From Bin87 sp965116565 (GTDB lineage: Bacteria > Chloroflexota > Dehalococcoidia > Lucifugimonadales > UBA3495), in the NCBI GenBank assembly GCA_965116565.1, contig OZ220699.1:3534001-3598000 (forward strand): 64,000 nucleotides of DNA, in the 5' to 3' direction. How positions within the stretch are numbered: the stretch's first letter is position 1; each line of letters begins with the position of its first letter. A program made the translations under genes and the position numbers. The notes below the pieces were generated by a model. The model was not told the origin of the DNA. It did no database searches and saw only the letters and a list, made by a program, of their open reading frames with translations. Positions 40,253-48,012 of this stretch are shown in pieces.

Positions 40253-40598
40253 GTTGGGCATTGGCCCGAATCAATGACCACTACAAGGCATTCAACAACG
40301 GCGATATGCCATCAATACTCCACCACAAGCGAGCCAATGAGATGGCGTCATGGCATAAATGAACGCGGTGCGGAATTTTTTCAATACATGATCTATTCAT
40401 TGGCAGAGAACTCATGCCGTTATAGCGCCTTTTGGATCAGGAATCACAACTTTGATACTTTCGGTTTTCGCAGGTGATGGCAGGTGGAGGTTTCGGTATA
40501 GTTGGGACGAATTAGCGGATATGGAGAGCATCGGTGTCATCACTTACGGGATTGGCATCATTTCATTGGAGGGACGTGCATCATTGGTGTTCTGAGCG
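40253..40598. other. AT-richer intergenic stretch without a supportable gene
   Basis: About 350 nt between the first terminator and a possible small gene. Short frames are present, such as the one at 40274-40477, but they lack a ribosome site and have no protein-like pattern. Composition is AT-richer than the flanking subunit genes, suggesting inserted DNA. Confidence 0.4.
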
Positions 40599-40763
40599 TT
40601 GGACGAAAGAAACAAACGGCGAGAGCGTAGAAAGAGACAGCAGACGGTGGAAATATTGGATCAACTGAAAGAGGCGCTGCTCCAAGATCCGAATTCCGAT
40701 CCCATGCTGGTCATCGAGCAAATGTCCAACAGGGTCCAAAACGGACAAGCCAACGAGAGTTAG
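40599..40763 (+). CDS. Possible 54-residue charged protein
   Basis: A TTG-initiated frame starting DERNKRRERRKRQQTVEI and continuing as an amphipathic helix LDQLKEALLQDPNSDPM with the end VIEQMSNRVQNGQANES. It is closed by a stop just before a strong terminator, as expected for a real short gene. No family is recognised; the initiation site is weak, so the call is tentative. Confidence 0.3.
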   Translation: MDERNKRRERRKRQQTVEILDQLKEALLQDPNSDPMLVIEQMSNRVQNGQANES

Positions 40764-40773
40764 CACTCATCAG

Positions 40774-40806
40774 AACCCCCGCGGCCGATTGGCTGCGGGG
40801 GTTTTT
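40774..40806 (+). terminator. Strong intrinsic terminator
   Basis: Stem AACCCCCGC (40774-40782)/GCGGGGGTT (40795-40803) with a 12-nt loop and an immediate T-run. It isolates the large-subunit gene from upstream transcription. Confidence 0.88.
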
Positions 40807-40819
40807 GCGTAATCTGCGC

Positions 40820-40825
40820 TATAAT
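40820..40825 (+). promoter_or_regulatory. -10 box for the large-subunit gene
   Basis: An exact TATAAT lies 33 nt before the GTG at 40859. No good -35 is visible because the proper distance falls in the terminator stem. Confidence 0.5.
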
Positions 40826-40858
40826 CGGCCAATGCAAATCGCTATGAGGTGAGAAAAA

Positions 40859-43135
40859 GTGACGACGGCGAATCAAGTGCTATCGGAAGTTGAGTACGAC
40901 GTAGTCGGCAAGCGGCCGGTGCGTCCCGACGGAGTGGACAAGGTGACGGGGCGGGCGCAATACGGCGCCGACCTGAACCTGACCGGCCTGCTGCACGGAC
41001 GGGTGCTGCGCAGCCCCCACGCCCACGCGCGCATCCGCTCGGTGGACACCAGCAAGGCGGAGGCGTTGGACGGCGTGCGCGCCGTGGTGACCGCCGCCGA
41101 CCTGCCCTTTGCGTCCCTGAGCAAGGAGGAACTGGGCGGTGATTACAACCGGTTCAAGTTCCTGAGCGACAACTTCCTGGCCAGCAACAAGGCGTTGTAC
41201 CGGGGCCACGCCATCGCCGCGGTGGCCGCCGACAACGCGCACGTCGCCGAGGCCGCGCTGGCGTTGATCGAGGTTGACTACGAGGCGCTGGAGCCTGTGA
41301 TAGACGTGCGGGCCGCGATGCAGGACGGCGCGCCGTTGCTGCACGACGACCTGGTGCACACGTCGGCGATGGGCGAGGTTTCCGAGAAGCCCAGCAACGT
41401 GGCGTCCTACATGAAATTCGAGAAGGGCGATACGGCCGCAGGATTCGCGCAGGCCGACGTGATAGTGGAGCGGGAGTTCACCACGGCGTCGGTGCACCAG
41501 GGCTACATCGAGCCGCACAATGCCACGGCGCACTGGCGGGCCGATGGGCAAATCAACCTGTGGACCAGCACACAAGGGGCCTTTGTGGTCCGCGCCAACA
41601 CTGCGGACGCCCTGCGCGTGGACGTGTCCGACGTGCGCGTAACGCCCATGGAGATCGGCGGCGGTTTCGGCGGCAAGGTGTCCTTCTACCTGGAGCCGGT
41701 GGCGGCGCTGCTGTCCCGCAAGTCCGGCGCGCCGGTGAAGATACTGATGAGCCGCACTGAGGTCTTCGAGGGCAGCGGGCCGGCGCCGGGAAGCTGGATG
41801 CGCGTCAAGATGGGCGCGAACCGCGCCGGCAAGATCACCGCCGCCGAGATTGAGCTGGCATTTGAGGCCGGCGCCTACCCAGGTTCGCCGGTGATGCAGG
41901 GCGCGACGTGTGCATTCGCGTGCTACGAGCTGGAGAACGGCACGGTGTCGGGCTACGACGTGGTGGTCAACAAGCCCAAGACTGCCGCCTACCGAGCGCC
42001 CGGTTCGCCGCAGGCGGCGTTCGGCGTGGAGCAGGTCGTGGACGAGGTGTGCCAGAAGCTGGGGCTGGACCCGGTGGAGTTCCGCCTGAACAACGCGGTC
42101 ACGGAAGGGTCGCGGAAGGTGGAAGGGCCGGTGTTCCAGAAGATCGGGCTGGTCGAATGCCTGGAGGCGGCGCGGAACCACGACCACTACCGGACGCCGC
42201 TAGCAGGGCCGAACCGGGGGCGGGGGATCGCATCCGGTTTCTGGATGAACCGCGGGTTCCATTCCAGCGTGAACATGACGGTGAACCCGGACGGGACGGT
42301 GAACCTGATCGAGGGTTCCGTGGACATCGGTGGGTCGCGGGCGTCGATCGCGCAGCAGGCCGCAGAGACGCTGGGGATCGGCTACGACGAGATCAAGCCG
42401 CAGGTGGTGGACACCGACTCCATCGGCTTCACGATGGTCACCGGCGGCAGCCGCACGACCTTCGCGACCGGCTGGGCCGCCATCCTGGCCGCCGAGGACG
42501 TGAAGACGCAGATGGTGGAGCGGGCGGCGTCGATCTGGGACGTGCCGGCCGATGAGGTCGAGTACGACTCGGGCGTCATCAGGCACAAGTCGGAGGAGTT
42601 GAGCTTCACGTTCAAGGAACTGGCGCGGCAGCTCTACACAACGGGCGGCGGCATCACGGGCACGGCCAGCCTGGACCCGACGGGGGAGGGCAACTCGTTC
42701 GGCGTGCACGTAGTGGACGTTGAGGTCGACCCCGACACCGGCAAGACGGAAATCCTGCGCTACACGGCCATCCAGGACGCGGGCAAGGCGGTGCATCCCA
42801 GCTACGTGGAAGGACAGATCCAGGGCGGCGCGGTGCAGGGCATCGGCTGGGCGCTGAACGAGGAGTATTACTTCGGCGACAGCGGCCAGATGATGAACTC
42901 CAGCTTCCTGGACTACCGGATGCCCACGTCGCTGGACCTGCCCATGATCGACACTGTGATCGTTGAGGTGGCCAACCCCGGGCATCCCTACGGTGTGCGC
43001 GGCGTGGGCGAGGTGCCCATCGTGCCGCCGCTGGCCGCCATCGCCAACGCGGTGGAGCAGGCGACGGGCAAGCGCATGACGGCGCTGCCGATCACGCCGG
43101 GGAGCGTGCTGGAAGCGGAGTGGAACGGCGGGTAA
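40859..43135 (+). CDS. Molybdenum hydroxylase, molybdopterin-binding large subunit
   Basis: A 758-residue protein, normal length for CoxL/XdhB-like large subunits. RPDGVDKVTGRAQYGADL opens the family, GGGFGGKVSFYLE is the Mo-cofactor segment, AYRAPGSPQAAFGVEQ the active-site region and GVRGVGEVPIVPP the end with the base Glu. The active-site loop is AYRAPG, not the AYRCSFR of form I CO dehydrogenase, so CO oxidation is unlikely and a xanthine- or aromatic-type substrate is more probable. The gene is transcribed separately from the other two subunits. Confidence 0.93.
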   Translation: MTTANQVLSEVEYDVVGKRPVRPDGVDKVTGRAQYGADLNLTGLLHGRVLRSPHAHARIRSVDTSKAEALDGVRAVVTAADLPFASLSKEELGGDYNRFKFLSDNFLASNKALYRGHAIAAVAADNAHVAEAALALIEVDYEALEPVIDVRAAMQDGAPLLHDDLVHTSAMGEVSEKPSNVASYMKFEKGDTAAGFAQADVIVEREFTTASVHQGYIEPHNATAHWRADGQINLWTSTQGAFVVRANTADALRVDVSDVRVTPMEIGGGFGGKVSFYLEPVAALLSRKSGAPVKILMSRTEVFEGSGPAPGSWMRVKMGANRAGKITAAEIELAFEAGAYPGSPVMQGATCAFACYELENGTVSGYDVVVNKPKTAAYRAPGSPQAAFGVEQVVDEVCQKLGLDPVEFRLNNAVTEGSRKVEGPVFQKIGLVECLEAARNHDHYRTPLAGPNRGRGIASGFWMNRGFHSSVNMTVNPDGTVNLIEGSVDIGGSRASIAQQAAETLGIGYDEIKPQVVDTDSIGFTMVTGGSRTTFATGWAAILAAEDVKTQMVERAASIWDVPADEVEYDSGVIRHKSEELSFTFKELARQLYTTGGGITGTASLDPTGEGNSFGVHVVDVEVDPDTGKTEILRYTAIQDAGKAVHPSYVEGQIQGGAVQGIGWALNEEYYFGDSGQMMNSSFLDYRMPTSLDLPMIDTVIVEVANPGHPYGVRGVGEVPIVPPLAAIANAVEQATGKRMTALPITPGSVLEAEWNGG

Positions 43136-43226
43136 TTGGCTGGTACAACTCAAAAGATCGGGCCCGGGCGCAAGCATTCAGCAGCGCGCCCGGCAGTCCC
43201 TAAAGAGCAAAACTAGGAGAATAGAG

Positions 43227-43907
43227 GTGGTTGAACAACAGCCGGAATCTGTCAATGCAAACATGGGTGCTTCTGACGTGGGAATAGTGTACGTGCTGAC
43301 GAATCCGGCCATGCCTGACTATGTCAAGATCGGCTTCACAGACGACCTGCAACGGCGTATGTCAGATTTGGACAACACATCGGTTCCTGTGCCGTTCGAG
43401 TGCATTTACGCGGCTAAAGTCCCCCAACCTAGGAAATGGGAGCAAACGCTTCATTTCGTGTTCGCAGAATCGCGAATCAACCGTCGGCGCGAGTTTTTTA
43501 CGAGCGACGTAATATCGAAAGCAATCCGCATTATGCAAACCGCGAAGATTGAGGACGTTTCACCGACATCGCAGGCAATCGTTGAAGGCGATGAGCAAGA
43601 CGCTGGGGAGCGCATCATCAGGTTGGAAGGGCGACGCCAACGTTTTGATTTTGAAACCCTACAAATACCGGATGGGGCGCAATTGCAATTTGTCAGGGAC
43701 GAAAGCATTACATGCGAAGTCGTCAGCCGAAAACCACCTAGAGTAAATTTTAGAGGTGAGGAACTAACGCTATCATACGCAGCTGCCAAGGCAATGGCGA
43801 AAGAGTCATCCACTGGTATTCAAGGACCACTCTACTGGAACCACGAAGGCGAAACATTGGTGTCAAGGCGTGACAGAATAGAAAGAGAAAAAGCCGAAAT
43901 CGAATAG
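43227..43907 (+). CDS. GIY-YIG (MUG113-type) nuclease domain fused to a RAMA-like domain
   Basis: A 226-residue protein from GTG 43227. The first 95 residues are a GIY-YIG-type domain of the MUG113/T5orf172 group: GIVYVLTNPAMPDYVKIGFT (GIY-YIG positions as IVY and VKIG), then RRMSDLDNTSVPVPFECIY and EFF. The C-terminal 90 residues fit the RAMA pattern (IPDGAQLQFVRDES, TCEVVSR, VNFRGEELTLSYAAAK, GPLYWNHEGETL), a domain associated with restriction and adenine-methylation systems. The composition is AT-rich. It is a plausible anti-phage or mobile-element nuclease. Confidence 0.75.
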   Translation: MVEQQPESVNANMGASDVGIVYVLTNPAMPDYVKIGFTDDLQRRMSDLDNTSVPVPFECIYAAKVPQPRKWEQTLHFVFAESRINRRREFFTSDVISKAIRIMQTAKIEDVSPTSQAIVEGDEQDAGERIIRLEGRRQRFDFETLQIPDGAQLQFVRDESITCEVVSRKPPRVNFRGEELTLSYAAAKAMAKESSTGIQGPLYWNHEGETLVSRRDRIEREKAEIE

Positions 43908-43960
43908 TAAATCACAAACGTGGGCGATTTTAGCCCCTCACTTCTATTAGGGTTTGCGTT

Positions 43961-44476
43961 ATGCAGATCCGATTTGGCGCGTGGCAGATACGCAGCTTCC
44001 GTCCCGACGACGCGCCGGCGTTGGCGAAGTATGGCAACAACCGGGCCGTGTGGCGCAACATCTGGGACCTGCACCCTTATCCCTATAGGATTTCGGATGC
44101 GGTGGACTGGATTCAACACGCCATGCAGCAGGATCCGGAGACGATATTCGCCATCGCGTCCGCAGACGAGGCCATCGGGTGCATCGGCATGCTGCCGCAG
44201 GACGACGTGGCGCGGCTTTCGGCGGAGGTGGGGTACTGGCTGGGCGAACCCTTCTGGAATCGGGGGATCGCCACAGAGGCTTTGAATGCACTGACAGAGT
44301 ATGCCTTCAGCGAACTTGGACTGGTGCGGCTGTACGCTACCGTGATGGAATGGAATCCGGCCTCGGCGCGGGTGCTGGAGATAGAGGGTTACCAATACGA
44401 GGGTTTGCTCCGCAAAAGCGCCATCAAGGACGGACGGATCATAGACCAGTGGCTGTACTCCATCGTCCGCGAGTAG
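43961..44476 (+). CDS. GNAT acetyltransferase
   Basis: A 171-residue protein of RimJ/RimL type: WQIRSFRPDDAPALAKYGNN opens it, VGYWLGEPFWNRGIATEAL is the acetyl-CoA loop, EWNPASARVLEIEGYQYEG the closing segment. It lies 8 nt upstream of a paralogue of the same length on the same strand, so the pair arose by tandem duplication and is probably co-transcribed. Substrate unknown. Confidence 0.88.
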   Translation: MQIRFGAWQIRSFRPDDAPALAKYGNNRAVWRNIWDLHPYPYRISDAVDWIQHAMQQDPETIFAIASADEAIGCIGMLPQDDVARLSAEVGYWLGEPFWNRGIATEALNALTEYAFSELGLVRLYATVMEWNPASARVLEIEGYQYEGLLRKSAIKDGRIIDQWLYSIVRE

Positions 44477-44483
44477 GTGCGCC

Positions 44484-44999
44484 GTGGTGATCGAATTCGG
44501 CGAATGGCAGATACGGAGCTTTCGGCCTGACGATGCTGCGGCCATTGCGAAATATGCCAACAACCGGAACGTATGGCGCAACCTGCGGGACCGCTTCCCG
44601 CATCCGTACAGCCTTCGTCACGCCGAGGCCTGGATCGACCTCGTCGCTGCGCAGAAGCCGGAGACCAACTTTGCCATCGCCTCCGCCACGGAAGCCATCG
44701 GGGGCATCGGGCTGGAACTACGCCGTGACGTCCACCGGCGTTCGGCCAACGTGGGATACTGGCTGGGAGAACCGTACTGGGACCGGGGGATTGCCACCGG
44801 AGCGCTGCGGGCATTCACCGACTATGCGTTCGCTGCGTTTGACCTGGTGAGGATAGACGCGAACGTTTACGAGTGGAACCCGGCCTCGGCGCGGGTGCTT
44901 GAGAAGGCAGGCTACGAATACGAAGGTTGTTTGCGCAAGAGCATAACCAAGGACGGGGAGACCATCGACCAATGGTTGTACGCGATGGTGCGGGAATGA
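44484..44999 (+). CDS. GNAT acetyltransferase (tandem paralogue)
   Basis: A 171-residue protein starting at GTG 44484, with the same architecture as its neighbour: WQIRSFRPDDAAAIAKYANN, VGYWLGEPYWDRGIATGAL and EWNPASARVLEKAGYEYEG. The two have diverged in the region between residues 40 and 80, which usually shapes the acceptor site, so they may modify different targets. Confidence 0.88.
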   Translation: MVIEFGEWQIRSFRPDDAAAIAKYANNRNVWRNLRDRFPHPYSLRHAEAWIDLVAAQKPETNFAIASATEAIGGIGLELRRDVHRRSANVGYWLGEPYWDRGIATGALRAFTDYAFAAFDLVRIDANVYEWNPASARVLEKAGYEYEGCLRKSITKDGETIDQWLYAMVRE

Positions 45000-45142
45000 G
45001 GACGCCGCGAGGTGACATGACCGCTTCAAAGTCGCAAGCCGGGTGATTTTGCCGCTCTTCCTGACTTTGTCCAAGGACGAGACCATGGTTCGACGGGCTC
45101 ACAATGTGCAGGACGGAAAACGACCTCGAAAAGGCCCCGTGT
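45000..45142. other. Non-coding stretch after the GNAT pair
   Basis: No gene seen. It runs into the palindromic element below. Confidence 0.3.
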
Positions 45143-45417
45143 GGTGACAAGGCTCATGCGTACCCGGTTTGTGGCGGAGTTACACCGGAGCGAATCCCAT
45201 AGTCGTCGCTGCTGCGAAAGCGGGAGCCCAGCAACCCAAAAGACCGGGGAACAGCGGGAGTGTCTGGGGCGTTGGGTTACTGGATTCCGGCTCCGTATCA
45301 AGTACGGGGCGACGTTCTTTTTACAGGGAGACGTTCTTTCGCCGGGATGACAGCAGGCGCAACTGGATCACCCCGATCACTCGAGACGAAACTGGGTACG
45401 TGTGAGGGTGACAAGGC
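45143..45417. mobile_element. MITE-like element with terminal inverted repeats
   Basis: Inverted ends CTCATGCGTACCCGGTTTGT (45154-45173) and, inverted, the sequence at 45386-45405 (AAACTGGGTACGTGTGAG core), about 16 of 20 matching. The 11-nt GGTGACAAGGC stands outside both ends (45143-45153 and 45407-45417), like a target duplication. Inside are a second inverted pair CCCAGCAACCCAA/TTGGGTTACTGG and an ATTCCGGC-type palindrome half. No transposase gene; related ends occur at 51347-51440. Confidence 0.5.
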
Positions 45418-45509
45418 CTTTGTTACCATGCGTGCCGGCATGTTACTCTGAATTGAATCAATGAGCGGAAGCGCGGTTGAGACGCCGCGGGCGGGAAGGA
45501 GTCGTTCTG

Positions 45510-45839
45510 ATGGCCTACGGAGTTGTTGATCAATCGCTTGAACTGCAAATCGCTGAGATTGTGCAGTGCACGTTGGACGATCACTACCAGGGCGCTTTGA
45601 CCTTCGGTCCAATCCGCGTCCAGGAAACGGACGATATGGTGACGGGAGAGTGGTATCTGCAAGTTTTCGTGGTGGTCGATGGCGATTACCAACTGCTGAC
45701 GGACGGATGGTCCTGGGGACTTGGCTATCACATAGAACCGGAGACCCAGGCTATCGGCGTTACCCAATACGTTCTACCGAGGTACATTCCAAAAGACGAT
45801 TGGCCCTGGTTCAGCAAGGCACAAGGTCTTGATTTCTGA
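45510..45839 (+). CDS. Hypothetical partner of the HEPN protein
   Basis: A 109-residue protein from ATG 45510 behind GGAAGGAG. It is predominantly beta, with acidic patches: LELQIAEIVQCTLDDHYQG, GALTFGPIRVQETDD, GEWYLQVFVVVDGDYQLL and IGVTQYVLPRYIPKDDWPW. It is not a nucleotidyltransferase of MNT type, since no G-S-x-D signature is present. Its last codons overlap the start of the HEPN gene by 11 nt, so production of the two is coupled, as for toxin-antitoxin pairs. No family recognised. Confidence 0.6.
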   Translation: MAYGVVDQSLELQIAEIVQCTLDDHYQGALTFGPIRVQETDDMVTGEWYLQVFVVVDGDYQLLTDGWSWGLGYHIEPETQAIGVTQYVLPRYIPKDDWPWFSKAQGLDF

Positions 45840-46293
45840 CCACCTGCTGGATATCGCCCGACGTCTCGCGGAGGGGAATCCAACGCAGGCAGATCTCAGG
45901 CGCGCTGCCAGCAGCGTTTACTATGCAGTGTTCCATGCGATCTGCCAAAGCAACGCCGATACCCTGGTTGGCGACGATCCCCAAGACCGAGACCAACTGG
46001 CTTGGCGTCAGGCTTACCGCGCCCTGGAACACGGCTATGCAAAACAGCGCTGTGAGCGGGCCCGCCGCGAGGCCAGGTTCGCCGTTGAAATCCAAATCTT
46101 GGCTGATTACTTTCCTGCCATCCAACACCTTCGCCACCAAGCCGACTATGACCCTGACAAAATTTTCGTCCAGCAGGAAATCTTGAGCACCATCTCCGAA
46201 TCCACCGCCCGCATCAACATTTTTCGGTCTGGCTCGTCACGCGAGCGACGCGCTTTCGGCGTGTACGTGCTGATGCGCGACCGGCAGGACTGA
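45829..46293 (+). CDS. HEPN-domain protein
   Basis: A 154-residue helical protein from TTG 45829. The helix DLRRAASSVYYAVFHAICQ is the defining HEPN helix and LRHQADYDPDKIF the second signature. In many HEPN toxins the catalytic RxxxxH sits in this later region; here it is not evident, so the protein may be a binding or inactive member, or cut RNA by another arrangement. Together with the upstream gene it forms a two-gene unit that looks like a new HEPN-based toxin-antitoxin or defence pair. Confidence 0.7.
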   Translation: MISDHLLDIARRLAEGNPTQADLRRAASSVYYAVFHAICQSNADTLVGDDPQDRDQLAWRQAYRALEHGYAKQRCERARREARFAVEIQILADYFPAIQHLRHQADYDPDKIFVQQEILSTISESTARINIFRSGSSRERRAFGVYVLMRDRQD

Positions 46294-46303
46294 TTGGGGA
46301 TAC

Positions 46304-46771
46304 GTGATGCGCAAAACACTCCACCGCACTGCAATCTATTTCGCCGCTTTCGTCGCCATACTGTTGTTGGCGGGTTGCGCGGCCGAGGAACCGCCGCAGT
46401 ACCAACCCGCCAGCAGCGGCGCGGAGATTCCGGTGGCGGTGACTGTGCCCTCGCTATCGGAGAAGGCGCAGTCCGGCGAGGCCGTATTCAACGCGAATTG
46501 CTCGGCGTGCCACGGGGCCAACGCGGCGGGAACCGCCCTGGGGCCGCCGTTGGTACACAAGATATACGAGCCGGGCCATCACCAGGACTTCTCGTTCCGC
46601 AACGCGGTACAGAACGGCGTGGTATCGCATCACTGGCAGTTCGGGAACATGCTGCCGGTGCCCACCGTCGCCGGGGACGACGTAGAGAGCATCATCTGCT
46701 ACGTGCGGGAATTGCAGCGGGCCAACGGAATCTTCGACGACGAGCGTGGTTTGGCTGCCTGCCAGTCCTGA
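46304..46771 (+). CDS. Lipoprotein c-type cytochrome
   Basis: A 155-residue protein (GTG 46304 or ATG 46307). Lipobox LLLAGCAA near residue 25 anchors it outside the membrane. One haem site, NCSACHGANAAG (CxxCH), sits near residue 69, and a distal Met ligand is likely in FGNMLPVP. The rest has the short class I cytochrome pattern, with VESIICYVRELQ at the end. It should carry electrons in respiration or to an exported oxidoreductase. It is preceded by only 10 nt after the HEPN gene, but the unit is probably accidental. Confidence 0.85.
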   Translation: MMRKTLHRTAIYFAAFVAILLLAGCAAEEPPQYQPASSGAEIPVAVTVPSLSEKAQSGEAVFNANCSACHGANAAGTALGPPLVHKIYEPGHHQDFSFRNAVQNGVVSHHWQFGNMLPVPTVAGDDVESIICYVRELQRANGIFDDERGLAACQS

Positions 46772-46968
46772 GGGGTACGGGACGGGTTGCCTCCCGCCGG
46801 TATGGTCAGATTGCCGGGGCGCGCGTGAGCTAACTTACGGTTGGCCGAGTCCGGCACAGGGGAGCGGGGATGGGCTATGAGCCGGGGAGGGAGAGTGTGA
46901 AGTGCTAACGCATCCAGCGGCTGATGGCTTATGATGTAGGTATCAAAACCAGACGCAGGAGGTGTGCC
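46772..46968. other. Non-coding stretch between cytochrome and MoaD-like genes
   Basis: No gene recognised in 197 nt and no strong promoter or hairpin seen. Confidence 0.3.
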
Positions 46969-47235
46969 GTGCCCACGGTATTTGTTCCCACGATGCTGCA
47001 ATCCGCCACCGGCGGCGTAAAACAGGTGGACGTGGCGGCGCGGAACGTTCGGCAGGTGATTGAGCAATTGGAGGAGATGTTTCCCGGCATCGCCGGCCGG
47101 CTGATGGAAGACGGCGAGATCCGCAGCAACCTGGCCGTGGACGTGGATGGTGAAGTGGCGCGCATGGGCCTGATGCAGAGAGTCAGCGAGACGTCAGAGA
47201 TCCACTTCGTACCGGCCATCGGCGGCGGGCGATGA
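46969..47235 (+). CDS. MoaD/ThiS-like sulfur carrier protein
   Basis: An 88-residue beta-grasp protein from GTG 46969, 6 nt after AGGAGG. TVFVPTMLQSATGGVKQVDV and RQVIEQLEEMFPGIAGRLME are the MoaD strands and helix. The C-terminus is AIGGGR, so the Gly-Gly used for thiocarboxylation is followed by one more Gly and an Arg that would have to be removed, unless it is a structural relative only. Possible roles are molybdopterin or other sulfur transfer; no partner gene is adjacent. Confidence 0.8.
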   Translation: MPTVFVPTMLQSATGGVKQVDVAARNVRQVIEQLEEMFPGIAGRLMEDGEIRSNLAVDVDGEVARMGLMQRVSETSEIHFVPAIGGGR

Positions 47236-47359
47236 CCGCGCGGGATTGAGGACTGACCAAGGTTGGAGTCCACTGCAGCCAGGCGCGAGAGATGACTCCC
47301 GACCGCCCTCCCAAGTAGGCCCACCGCCGCCAGGTGTGAGCAAAGGGATGGCGGTCGGT

Positions 47360-47388
47360 TTGACCCGTCCCGGCCCTACGGCTACAAT
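47360..47388 (+). promoter_or_regulatory. Promoter of the NUDIX-GNAT unit
   Basis: TTGACC (47360-47365), 17 nt, TACAAT (47383-47388). The NUDIX start is 36 nt downstream. Confidence 0.65.
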
Positions 47389-47424
47389 GGCTATACTCGA
47401 ACCAAAGCATACGACCTTCCTGTT

Positions 47425-48012
47425 ATGTCCACTCCCACACTCCCCACCGACGACCATTCGGATATCCTCGGTTCCGGTTTTGACACCGGGATGGCGATGA
47501 ACACTGAGGGGTCTGACCCGGAGTCGTATCCGACAGGGTCCCGCCCCAACGTCAAGGTGGTGTCAGCGGGCGGGCTGGTGTTCCGGCAATCCGGAAACCT
47601 GATTGAAACGCTGTTGTGCGCGCGGGCGCGGCCCGGCTTCTATGGCGAGGATGCGCCGCTGACGTGGCGGTTGCCCAAGGGGACGCCCGAGCATGGCGAA
47701 ACCGTGGAAGAAACGGCACTCCGCGAGGTGCAGGAGGAAACGGGGGTACACGTCAACGTGCTAGCGCCCATCACGAGCATCCAGTATTACTTCGTGGGGC
47801 ACGACGACGGGATCCGCTACGACAAGACGGTCTATTTCTACCTGATGGAGCCGCGAGGCGGCAGCACTGATGACCACGACACCGAGTTTGACGTGGTGGA
47901 ATGGTGCAGCTACGAGCAGGCTCTGGAACTGCTGGAATACGACAACGAACGCAGCGTGCTGGAGGAGGCCCGGTCTCTCATTGAAACCTACCGGGAGGAC
48001 GTCGGGCCATGA
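47425..48012 (+). CDS. NUDIX hydrolase
   Basis: A 195-residue protein. The Nudix box is complete across GTPEHGETVEETALREVQEE followed by TGV (Gx5Ex7REUxEExGU). The N-terminal 40 residues are low-complexity and precede KVVSAGGLVFRQ, where the domain begins. It should cleave a nucleoside diphosphate linked to another group, in the style of Ap4A or oxidised-nucleotide hydrolases. Its TGA overlaps the ATG of the GNAT gene. Confidence 0.88.
   Translation: MSTPTLPTDDHSDILGSGFDTGMAMNTEGSDPESYPTGSRPNVKVVSAGGLVFRQSGNLIETLLCARARPGFYGEDAPLTWRLPKGTPEHGETVEETALREVQEETGVHVNVLAPITSIQYYFVGHDDGIRYDKTVYFYLMEPRGGSTDDHDTEFDVVEWCSYEQALELLEYDNERSVLEEARSLIETYREDVGP

Noticed and set aside
40859..43135. Form I carbon monoxide dehydrogenase large subunit
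   Set aside because: The diagnostic AYRCSFR active-site loop is absent; the protein has AYRAPG, typical of other molybdenum hydroxylases.
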